The notes beneath the pieces were generated by a model that had not been told where the DNA came from, made no database searches, and saw only the letters and a program-made list of their open reading frames with translations. DNA of 11,921 nt from Cyanobacteria bacterium Co-bin13. Lineage in GTDB: Bacteria; Cyanobacteriota; Cyanobacteriia; Phormidesmidales; Phormidesmidaceae. The stretch lies in contig JACVRP010000065.1 in the NCBI GenBank assembly GCA_014534385.1, positions 1-11,921 of the forward strand, written 5' to 3'. The stretch's first letter is position 1. Each line of letters opens with the position of its first letter. Below, in pieces: positions 6,478 through 11,921 of the stretch. The translations under genes were made by a program, and so were the position numbers.

Positions 6478-6988
6478 AGCGAAATACGGTGGGACTGCCT
6501 GCCTTTCCCATCTGAAATTTACTAATACTTGACAAGTTAGAAATAAATTGTAAAGGCCAGAGAAAAGCATGGTTTAAGCTCCTGTTCAGCCGTAGACAGC
6601 CAAAAAAACAGGCATCTTAAATGAAGAATTTACCGACAGTCAAGAGGGTTCCCTGTATCAGAGGTAACAGCTCAGCCAATTTGTTGGCACAAATTTTCTA
6701 GGAACGAGATTGCAGTTGCCGCAACGCCTTGTAGCAGCTGCACCCATAGCTTGCCCAAACCCAAGGCTGCCAGTCTCGCTGGGTTCCGACAAGCTTCTGG
6801 AACTACAGATCCTGATCGAGCTTCGCCTCAGATAGGCCGCAGCAGACTTCGTCATCTGCCAGAGACATTAAAGTTTCTGGCCTCACGGCAGAAAGGGCAG
6901 CATTCTTTGCCGGCCGTCCAGGCACCGTAGTCAGGACTATAGACGGCCTAAAACAGCATAAGTTTCTGTGCTAAGCGGGCGAGCACCT
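6478..6988. other. Gene-poor region, possible remnant of a gene
   Basis: No gene with a start codon and ribosome binding site is convincing here. On the + strand two abutting open frames without ATG starts (6668-6835 and 6816-6974) have protein-like composition and would join with one frameshift near 6816-6832, which hints at a decayed gene. A TTGACA (6529-6534) with TAAAGG 16 bases on (6551-6556) is a weak promoter candidate. An AT-rich left part changes to GC-rich sequence at about 6690. A nested inverted repeat lies at 6912-6948. Confidence 0.3.
6912..6948. repeat. Nested inverted repeat downstream of the Crp-like gene
   Basis: GGCCGTC (6912-6918) pairs with GACGGCC (6942-6948). Inside it TAGTC (6928-6932) pairs with GACTA (6935-6939) around AG. 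It begins about 40 bases past the stop of the - strand regulator gene and could fold at its mRNA 3' end. There is no T run on either side, so a classical terminator is not supported. Confidence 0.4.
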
Positions 6989-7669
6989 TCACGCGCGGTA
7001 GAGCGGGTGCAGCTGGTGGGTGGTCGGGAAGCGCTGATCCATCCGCAGTACGATATTGCGCTGATCGATCGTCATCCAGCCCTCGGCCTTAAAGTCCTTG
7101 AGCAGGCGGGTGACTGTTACGCGGGTCGTGCCAATGGCGGTCGCTAGCTGGTGATGGGTCAACCGCACCGGAATCCGCACTCCCTCTGGTTCGACGTAGC
7201 CAAAATCCTTGGCCAGCAGCAGCAGCAGGTGCCTGAGGCGGTCGGCAACTAAGCGCTTGCCAGAAAGGGCTAACCAGGCTTCAGCCTGCTGCAGCCTCAG
7301 GGTCAGGTTGCGAAAGATGCCCGCCATCAGAATGGGGGACGCCTCGATTTCCGTCAGCGGCAGGGGCAGCACATCGACGTCGGTCAGTGCGGTAGCCCAG
7401 TAGGGTTCAACCACGGTCAGCGGCAGGCCCACCGGCATGGAGGGACCGGCCAAACCCAGCAGCGTCTCGCTGCCATCTTGCTGAATGGTAAACAGCTGCA
7501 CCACGCCTCGACAAATGACCAGCACCTCTTCCCCCCTCAGAGGAATGGCTCGACCCATTGGAAACGGCACCAAAGCCCGTTCCCGATAGAGTTGCTCTAG
7601 CAGCTCAACAAAGGTCTGATGAGTGGGCGTATTAACAGCCGTACCAGTCAGGAGCGAGGTTACAGACAC
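6989..7669 (-). CDS. Crp/Fnr family transcriptional regulator with an NtcA-like DNA-binding helix
   Basis: A 226-aa protein with an N-terminal cyclic-nucleotide-type beta barrel (about 20-110), a long dimer helix (about 115-150) and a C-terminal winged helix (about 160-210). The HTH reads LTHHQLATAIGTTRVTVTRLLKDF (170-193). Its recognition helix TTRVTVTRLL is nearly the NtcA helix (STRVTVTRLL), so a GTA-N8-TAC-like operator is expected. The barrel is divergent: the Arg and Glu used by Crp to hold cAMP are not evident, so another signal or none is likely. It is not NtcA itself, because the N-terminal half differs. The start is GTG at 7667-7669 with AAGG and TAGG upstream. It lies between leuC and the phosphorylase gene on the same strand and might control either. 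Confidence 0.88.
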   Translation of the reverse strand: MSVTSLLTGTAVNTPTHQTFVELLEQLYRERALVPFPMGRAIPLRGEEVLVICRGVVQLFTIQQDGSETLLGLAGPSMPVGLPLTVVEPYWATALTDVDVLPLPLTEIEASPILMAGIFRNLTLRLQQAEAWLALSGKRLVADRLRHLLLLLAKDFGYVEPEGVRIPVRLTHHQLATAIGTTRVTVTRLLKDFKAEGWMTIDQRNIVLRMDQRFPTTHQLHPLYRA

Positions 7670-7949
7670 ACAGCCTACCTTGAGTTCTCAGAAGTAACGC
7701 GTCTGGCAGGTAAACCGCTCAAGATGGAAAGTGCAGCGCTCTGGAGCTTTTCCTGAAGTTGCAAAGCAAACACCTAGAGCCAGGTACAGTGCCAGCAGTG
7801 CACCTAGCTACATGGTGGGGGTTAGAAATTAAGAGCACCCCCTTCACAAGTTAAGCTCAGGAAAAGCCTCGGTTAAGAAGCCTACCGGAAAGCAGGCTCA
7901 GCTGCTTGTTTGTGGGTTTTTGGGTTTAACCCTTAGGGGCGCAGACCGG

Positions 7950-9353
7950 CTACAGCAGTTCTCGAACGTCGGCAACCTGTCCTCTAACGGCGGCGGCGGC
8001 CACCATCGCCGGGCTCATCAGCAGCGTGCGGCCTGAAGCGGAGCCCTGCCGTCCTTTAAAGTTGCGGTTGGAGGAGGAGGCACTGATTTGGCGGCCCTCA
8101 AGCTTGTCGGGGTTCATTGCTAGGCACATGGAGCAGCCTGCATCACGCCACTCAAAGCCTGCTGCTTCAAAGATTTGGTCTAGGCCCTCGGCTTCTGCCT
8201 GCTGCTTAACTCGCTCCGAGCCTGGCACTACAAACGCTTTGATGCCCTCGGCTACCTGTCTGCCCTTGGCGATTCTAGCTGCTTCCCTCAGGTCGCTGAT
8301 TCGGCCGTTGGTGCAGCTGCCGATGAAGCAGACGTCTATTTTGGTGCCTTTGATCGGGTTGCCGGGCTGCAGGTCCATATATACGTAGGCTTCTTCGGCA
8401 ATGGCGCGATCGCTTTCGGCCAGCAGATCGGGGGTGGGCACCATTTCGTCAATGCTGATGCCCTGATCAGGCGTAATACCCCAGGTCACCGTGGGGGCAA
8501 TATCTTCAGCATTGAACACCACGACGTCGTCGTACTGAGCATCGGCATCGCTGCGCAGGCTGTCCCACCAGGCAACGGCCTTGTCCCACTCGGCTGCTTT
8601 GGGGGCAAAGTCACGGCCCTCTAGGTAGGCGTAGGTGACGGCATCGGGGTTGATGTAGCCGCAGCGAGCCCCCCCTTCAATCGACATGTTGCAGAGGGTC
8701 ATACGCTCCTCCATCGACATCTGCTCGATGGCTTCTCCGGCATACTCGTAGGCAAAGCCTACCCCGCCTTTAACGCCCAGCTTGCGAATGATGTGGAGGA
8801 TCACGTCTTTGGCGTACACGCCTGGCTTTAGGGTGCCGTTGACTTCGATGCGCCGCACCTTGAGCTTGGCCAGGGCCAGGGTTTGGGAGGCCAGCACGTC
8901 ACGCACCTGGCTGGTGCCGATGCCAAATGCGATCGCACCAAAAGCCCCATGCGTAGACGTATGACTATCGCCGCAGGCAATCGTCATACCGGGCTGGGTT
9001 AACCCCTGCTCGGGCGCAATCACATGGACAATGCCCTGGCTGCCCGAACCAATGTTGTAAAAGGCAATGTTGTGCTCCTGGCTGTTGCGCTCCAGGGACT
9101 GAATCATTTCCTCGGCCAGACTATCGACAAACGGACGGGCCTGGTTGTCGGTCGGCACGATGTGATCGACAGTGGCCACCGTGCGCTCCGGGAACATCAC
9201 CTTCAGCCCCCGCTCCCGCAGCATGGCAAAGGCTTGAGGGCTGGTCACCTCATGCACCAAGTGCAAACCAATGAAGAGCTGGGTCTGGCCAGAGGGCAGG
9301 GTGCCAACGGTGTGCAAATCCCAAACCTTATCAAACAGCGTGCCTTTGCTCAT
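7950..9353 (-). CDS. leuC: 3-isopropylmalate dehydratase large subunit
   Basis: A 467-aa aconitase-superfamily subunit that carries the [4Fe-4S] cluster of isopropylmalate isomerase in leucine synthesis. The cluster ligands are visible: Cys347 in CFIGSCTNGR, and Cys407 and Cys410 in AGCSMCLAMNPD. Other landmarks are the start MSKGTLFDKVWDLHTV, ACGDSHTSTHGAFGA (127-140), FGIGTSQV (143-150) and the C-terminal SSSNRNFKGRQG. Length and start match the family. The ATG at 9353 has no clear Shine-Dalgarno, though it shares the GCACC-ATG context with leuD. It follows the MESH1-type gene by 87 bases on the same strand. Its partner leuD is separated from it by the Crp-like regulator, a small ORF and the sugar phosphorylase. 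Confidence 0.97.
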   Translation of the reverse strand: MSKGTLFDKVWDLHTVGTLPSGQTQLFIGLHLVHEVTSPQAFAMLRERGLKVMFPERTVATVDHIVPTDNQARPFVDSLAEEMIQSLERNSQEHNIAFYNIGSGSQGIVHVIAPEQGLTQPGMTIACGDSHTSTHGAFGAIAFGIGTSQVRDVLASQTLALAKLKVRRIEVNGTLKPGVYAKDVILHIIRKLGVKGGVGFAYEYAGEAIEQMSMEERMTLCNMSIEGGARCGYINPDAVTYAYLEGRDFAPKAAEWDKAVAWWDSLRSDADAQYDDVVVFNAEDIAPTVTWGITPDQGISIDEMVPTPDLLAESDRAIAEEAYVYMDLQPGNPIKGTKIDVCFIGSCTNGRISDLREAARIAKGRQVAEGIKAFVVPGSERVKQQAEAEGLDQIFEAAGFEWRDAGCSMCLAMNPDKLEGRQISASSSNRNFKGRQGSASGRTLLMSPAMVAAAAVRGQVADVRELL

Positions 9354-9440
9354 GGTGCTTTAAATGAAGGGAAGCAGAGTATTCTGTGCAGCTTTCCATC
9401 TTAGCCCAAAGCCTTAGCCCTCAGGCAAAGCCCAAAACAG

Positions 9441-9989
9441 CTAGGTCAGGTCACGGGCCACAGCTGCTGCATAGGCATCGTCAAACAGTGCTTCCAGCCT
9501 GGGATGCACCCCCCGCATCTGATCCACTACCCGCTTGGCCCATTCACAGTACTCCCGCTGCCGCTCTAGCGACCAGCCGGCCGGAGGCGAATTGACCATA
9601 TCGCGCAGGTTGTAAATTTTATCCGCAAGCTTGACCAGCTTTGCCGCGTCACTGATCTTGGCTGCATGGTCAATTTGTAGCTGTTTGCGGACGGCCTTGG
9701 GCAGCGACTTGTCATCGGTAACCTGACGAACTATCTGCTCGACATCCTTGCCAAAGCGTTCCTGCAGGTCAACGAACTGAGTGTCGGTGTCTTCCACGGT
9801 GTCGTGTAGCAGGGCCGCCATCAGCACAATTGGCTCGTAAATGTCAGCTTCGTGCCAGAGGATACTCACCAGCCCGATTGGATGATTGATGTAGGGCGTT
9901 GCCTGCTGATCCTTGCGGCGTTGGTCGCGGTGTTTGTCAGCCGCAAAGACCAGTGCCTCCAGCAAGTGCCCAACCGCTTCGGTATTCAT
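9441..9989 (-). CDS. MESH1-type HD-domain (p)ppGpp hydrolase (small alarmone hydrolase)
   Basis: A 182-aa HD hydrolase strikingly like metazoan MESH1/HDDC3 (179 aa). Shared segments are RRKD...TPYINHPIG (24-39), LLHDTVEDTDT (60-70), TDDKSLPK (91-98), AKLVKLADKIYNLRD (116-130) and PPAGWS (135-140). The metal ligands are His36, His62, Asp63 and Asp123; the catalytic pair is Glu66 and Asp67; Asn127 follows. The family removes the 3'-pyrophosphate of (p)ppGpp in a Mn-dependent reaction, and human MESH1 also acts on NADPH. No synthetase, TGS or ACT domain is present. The ATG at 9989 (AGGA 9 bases and GAGG 2 bases upstream) gives the MESH1-like N-terminus and starts 22 bases after the stop of the 140-aa gene, implying an operon. 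An upstream in-frame ATG at 10034 would overlap that gene and is less likely. Confidence 0.92.
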   Translation of the reverse strand: MNTEAVGHLLEALVFAADKHRDQRRKDQQATPYINHPIGLVSILWHEADIYEPIVLMAALLHDTVEDTDTQFVDLQERFGKDVEQIVRQVTDDKSLPKAVRKQLQIDHAAKISDAAKLVKLADKIYNLRDMVNSPPAGWSLERQREYCEWAKRVVDQMRGVHPRLEALFDDAYAAAVARDLT

Positions 9990-10011
9990 ATCCTCATTTC
10001 CTAGGCTGGGT

Positions 10012-10434
10012 TCACGGACCGTTAAACACTTCAAAAACTTCCCGACAGCACTGCTTCAGCCGGTCGCCGACCGTATAGTCGGGCACCCCATCACCGGTAA
10101 AGGTCCAATCATGGATAGTTGACAGAGTCCACCGCTTGCCCCGGTGGTCAAACCCTGCGACCTCCAAGCCGATTACCCGCCGCACCTGAGTTTCGGGGTC
10201 CTCATAGAAGCGAATCTGAACTAGCAGGCTGCGGCAGCTAAACAGACGACTCACCCCCGGAAAATGGAACCCGACGTCAATTGAGTCGGGGTCAACCAGT
10301 TCGCGAGTTTCGGCATCGTTTGCCCAGGGCTTGAGGTCGGCCCGCAAATCAGGAAACGCCGTCTTAAATAGGCGCACAACGGCGGCAATCTTGCTGGCAA
10401 ACTCGATACTGTTGGCCTGTTCTGCTGCGTTCAC
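10012..10434 (-). CDS. Hypothetical protein, first gene of the MESH1-type operon
   Basis: I do not recognise this 140-aa protein. It is soluble with alternating strands and helices: an N-terminal helix (about 7-28), acidic stretch ETRELVDPDSIDVGF, strands SLLVQIRFYED and VIGLEVAGFDHRGKRW, STIHDWTFTG, and a C-terminal helix ending EVFEVFNGP. It has no membrane span and no nucleotide-binding motif, and in particular no RelA-type synthetase signature. The start is GTG at 10432-10434, directly after an in-frame TGA two codons upstream. A promoter 28 bases before it supports this start. The stop lies 22 bases before the MESH1-like ATG, so the two are probably co-translated and functionally linked. 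Possible roles include partner, regulator or toxin/antitoxin member, with no direct evidence for any. Confidence 0.75.
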   Translation of the reverse strand: MNAAEQANSIEFASKIAAVVRLFKTAFPDLRADLKPWANDAETRELVDPDSIDVGFHFPGVSRLFSCRSLLVQIRFYEDPETQVRRVIGLEVAGFDHRGKRWTLSTIHDWTFTGDGVPDYTVGDRLKQCCREVFEVFNGP

Positions 10435-10468
10435 GCCTCACCGAATCAACTAGTCTGGCTTACAGGAT

Positions 10469-10496
10469 AGAATAGCGCGAGTCCGCTGGCAGTCAA
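10469..10496 (-). promoter_or_regulatory. Promoter of the 140-aa/MESH1-type operon
   Basis: On the - strand TTGACT (10491-10496) and TATTCT (10469-10474) are separated by 16 bases, giving 5/6 and 4/6 matches to the sigma70 consensus. The predicted transcription start near 10462 leaves a leader of about 28 bases before the GTG at 10434. Confidence 0.5.
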
Positions 10497-10529
10497 GCTG
10501 GTAACAAGGTTTTTGCCATGTGTCCTAGT

Positions 10530-10561
10530 TTGACAGCGAAGCTACCTGGCGGATTTATCAT
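10530..10561 (+). promoter_or_regulatory. Candidate promoter of the 124-aa gene
   Basis: TTGACA (10530-10535) matches the -35 consensus exactly. The best -10, TATCAT (10556-10561), is 20 bases away, longer than usual, so either an activator is needed or the pairing is wrong. It faces away from the MESH1-type operon promoter, 34 bases to its left. Confidence 0.3.
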
Positions 10562-10566
10562 AGCTA

Positions 10567-10583
10567 GGAAGCAAAAAGCTTCC
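10567..10583 (+). promoter_or_regulatory. Leader hairpin of the 124-aa gene
   Basis: GGAAGC (10567-10572) and GCTTCC (10578-10583) form a perfect stem around AAAAA. It would sit near the 5' end of the transcript, about 50 bases before the ATG. Role unknown; a 5' stabilising hairpin is one possibility. Confidence 0.35.
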
Positions 10584-10630
10584 CCGCGAGTGCCTGAGGT
10601 TTTGGTCAGGGAAATAAGGAATTTTGATGT

Positions 10631-11005
10631 ATGGCTACCCCCTGTCACATTTTAGTTGAAGGCAATCCTGTCATTATCTATGCCAGCCGCAACGGCACAC
10701 CGGAAAAGGTAACGCGCACGCTGAGCCGCTTTTTAGCCACCTTTGCTGAGGAACGAGAAACTGCCGGAGAGTTTATTGATACACCTGAGTGTTTGGCGGC
10801 TCAAATTGTTGTCCGATTTGGGTTTGAGATCTGTGAAGACGACTTCTCTAACCTAAAAATTGGGCTAAAGTTTTACCCCGACGTAGACTACCTTTATTTC
10901 ATTGACCAGCAGTTTCAGATATCGGTTTGGCTGCCCCAGGAGACCTACCGCACCAATCCTGGTCTGGGTCTCAAGGGGTGCCAGCCGTTTACCCCAAACC
11001 CATAA
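10631..11005 (+). CDS. Hypothetical protein (124 aa)
   Basis: I do not recognise this protein. The 124 residues read as a compact soluble alpha/beta fold: strand HILVEG, strand VIIYASRN, a helix PEKVTRTLSRFLATFAEERE (24-43), a helix around TPECLAAQIVVRFGFE (51-66), then acidic strands KIGLKFYPDVDYLYFID and QFQISVWLP. It has no signal peptide. The ATG at 10631 has AAGGAA 9 bases upstream; an out-of-frame ATG at 10627 is ignored. It is divergent from the 140-aa/MESH1-type operon and convergent with the secreted protein gene, with a perfect hairpin directly after its TAA. Coding status is well supported by length, composition, ribosome binding site and terminator. Confidence 0.75.
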   Translation: MATPCHILVEGNPVIIYASRNGTPEKVTRTLSRFLATFAEERETAGEFIDTPECLAAQIVVRFGFEICEDDFSNLKIGLKFYPDVDYLYFIDQQFQISVWLPQETYRTNPGLGLKGCQPFTPNP

Positions 11006-11010
11006 AATAC

Positions 11011-11041
11011 ATAGCCCTGCACAGTCACTGTGCAGGGCTAT
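11011..11041. terminator. Perfect hairpin between convergent genes, bidirectional terminator
   Basis: A perfect 14-bp inverted repeat (11011-11024 with 11028-11041) around a 3-base loop, core GCCCTGCACAG. It starts 6 bases after the stop of the + strand gene and 35 bases after the end of the - strand gene. On the - strand it is followed by GTATTTTA, a moderate T run; on the + strand there is none. It probably serves both genes. Confidence 0.75.
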
Positions 11042-11075
11042 TCAAGGGGGACTGCTATTTAGGCGGGTCGAGCCT

Positions 11076-11645
11076 CTACAGCTGCAGATTGGCCTTACAG
11101 GTTTCGAGGATTCTCAGGTCGTTTTCGCTGGGGTTAGGGAGCTGATGAAACCCGTCTAGGTTGAGGGGGGCAAGGGTGCTGCCGGCAGAAGATGCGATCG
11201 CATCTTCCGTAACCAGAGCCACTCCATAGGGATAGACTTCCTGCGTGTAGCTGTTGGTAATCATCATTGCCAGCTCCGTTCCCTGAATCTCTCCTCGAAA
11301 ACAGTCGAAGGAGGAGTTAGGCATATAGAGCGCACCCACCAGGCGTTGATTATCAGACTCAAACACCATATAGCCCATGCCAACCTGATCTGCTTCTGGT
11401 ACCTGACCATAGAGGTAAACCCCATTGGCCGGAAAAGCGGGTGTAGGAGTGCTAGCTTGAGTCAGCAATGCTTCCCCTGCCGGCTGCCCCTCTTCAAGCG
11501 GAGTAGCCGCCTGCCCCCCTGCCATCGGTAGCAGGCTCAAAACCAGGGCAACTAGCGCCAGCAAAGGAGTCGAAAAGCCGTTACGCAGCACCGAATTCAC
11601 GAACCAGGGCTGCCGTACCCATTTAGCCTGTGCAGTAGATTTCAT
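11076..11645 (-). CDS. Secreted or periplasmic hypothetical protein
   Basis: A 189-aa protein with an N-terminal export signal: basic residues to position 21, a hydrophobic core LLALVALVLSLLPMA (28-42) and a likely cleavage after GGQA or AQAA near 46-47. The n-region is long, so an uncleaved anchor is possible. The mature part has a Gly/Tyr segment VYLYGQVPEADQVGMGYMVFE (77-96) and VGALYMPNSSFDCFRGEIQGTELAM (103-127), which I recall as a recurring motif in cyanobacterial proteins of unknown function. Cys115 and Cys183 could form a disulphide. The ATG at 11645 follows AAGGAGGGG at 5-6 bases, which decides against the upstream ATG at 11693. A 20-bp palindrome centred on a HIP1 site lies inside the gene. 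Function unknown. Confidence 0.78.
   Translation of the reverse strand: MKSTAQAKWVRQPWFVNSVLRNGFSTPLLALVALVLSLLPMAGGQAATPLEEGQPAGEALLTQASTPTPAFPANGVYLYGQVPEADQVGMGYMVFESDNQRLVGALYMPNSSFDCFRGEIQGTELAMMITNSYTQEVYPYGVALVTEDAIASSAGSTLAPLNLDGFHQLPNPSENDLRILETCKANLQL
11188..11207. repeat. 20-bp perfect palindrome centred on HIP1
   Basis: GAAGATGCGATCGCATCTTC is self-complementary over all 20 bases, with GCGATCGC at its centre (11194-11201). It lies inside the coding sequence of the secreted protein (residues Glu-Asp-Ala-Ile-Ala-Ser-Ser). Confidence 0.8.
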
Positions 11646-11665
11646 CGACCCCTCCTTCCTGACGT

Positions 11666-11693
11666 AAGTTAATAGTTGGTATTGCCCTTTCAA
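11666..11693 (-). promoter_or_regulatory. Candidate promoter of the secreted protein gene
   Basis: On the - strand TTGAAA (11688-11693) is followed after 16 bases by TAACTT (11666-11671), an acceptable but imperfect sigma70-type pair. It lies about 20 bases before the preferred ATG and overlaps the rejected upstream start, supporting the shorter protein. Confidence 0.35.
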
Positions 11694-11771
11694 ATGAGTG
11701 CCCCGTTCTCACTTTAGTGGACCGGAACAGCTTCCCTATACAGACCTGGAGCACCGTAATAACTCTTTGAA

Positions 11772-11837
11772 CTCATCCGCGCAAATCTTGATAAATGGGC
11801 GACTTTCAGCGATGAGCCCGCAAAAATCTTGACAATT
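11772..11837. promoter_or_regulatory. Repeats in the intergenic region at the right edge
   Basis: Two imperfect direct copies, GCAAATCTTGATAA (11781-11794) and GCAAAAATCTTGACAA (from 11820), lie with their TCTTGA cores 41 bases apart. An inverted repeat CTCATC (11772-11777) and GATGAG (11811-11816) encloses the first copy. The second copy contains TTGACA (11829-11834). The region may be control DNA for a gene beyond the window or upstream of the secreted protein gene. Nothing else is seen from 11700 to 11921. Confidence 0.3.
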
Positions 11838-11921
11838 CTGTTTTATGGCATCTGCCTATGTACTAGGGAACCTGACGTGCCACCTGATGAACTGGCTGCA
11901 GACTGTATAAGCACCGATCAC

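Noticed and set aside
6658..6855. 65-aa ORF on the - strand
   Set aside because: No ribosome binding site, Ser/Arg/Cys-rich odd composition, and it overlaps more protein-like frames on the other strand.
7922..7932. GGGTTTAACCC palindrome after leuC
   Set aside because: Too short and AT-centred, followed by A's rather than T's on the - strand, so not a convincing terminator.
9990..10034. Longer MESH1-type protein from the ATG at 10034
   Set aside because: It would overlap the upstream gene, and the shorter start gives the length and N-terminus of MESH1.
10012..10434. toxSAS-type toxin paired with the hydrolase
   Set aside because: No RelA-type synthetase motif is visible in the 140-aa protein, so a classic toxSAS pair is not supported.
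11844..11909. 21-codon ORF starting MASAYVLGNL
   Set aside because: Very short, no ribosome binding site, no recognisable sequence.

Overview
This 11.9 kb window comes from a cyanobacterial chromosome. The main evidence is at least eight copies of the octamer GCGATCGC (HIP1), at about 384, 1492, 1867, 3193, 3811, 8406, 8929 and 11194, where chance would give well under one. Gene content agrees: an Atx1-type metallochaperone, an NtcA-like regulator, a gas-vesicle GvpL/GvpF family protein and several small proteins that look cyanobacterial but that I cannot name. The species cannot be fixed. A GC-rich filamentous lineage of the Leptolyngbya/Nodosilinea type is a guess.

Layout. On the + strand the 3' half of hemE (uroporphyrinogen decarboxylase) enters from the left and ends at 535. 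It is followed by a doublet of hairpins (559-643) that is both a terminator candidate and a REP-like element. Everything from 662 to 4070 is on the - strand and is transcribed leuD, then a 534-aa unknown protein, then an orphan GvpL/GvpF protein, then atx1. The atx1 promoter has the long spacer and internal dyad typical of MerR-family metal control. Upstream of leuD on the same strand lie a GH13 sugar phosphorylase (4263-6050), a Crp/Fnr regulator with an NtcA-type recognition helix (6989-7669) and leuC (7950-9353). The two subunits of isopropylmalate isomerase are therefore about 3.9 kb apart, separated by a HIP1-free stretch that includes an AT-rich intergenic zone with one small + strand ORF (6292-6477).

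Upstream of leuC is a two-gene unit with a good sigma70-type promoter (10469-10496): a 140-aa unknown protein starting with GTG, then 22 nt later a MESH1-type HD hydrolase predicted to degrade (p)ppGpp. Divergent from it is a 124-aa unknown + strand gene (10631-11005). This gene converges on a secreted 189-aa protein (11076-11645), and the two share a perfect 14-bp hairpin as terminator.

Functionally the window mixes housekeeping metabolism (haem/chlorophyll precursor synthesis, leucine synthesis) with stress and nutrient functions (alarmone hydrolysis, probable compatible-solute phosphorolysis, metal trafficking, an NtcA-like regulator). No CRISPR array, tRNA, rRNA or intact transposase was seen. 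The observations most worth a second look are the MerR-like promoter of atx1, the unknown gene paired with the MESH1 hydrolase, and the MazG-like signature at the N-terminus of the 534-aa protein next to an orphan GvpL/F gene.
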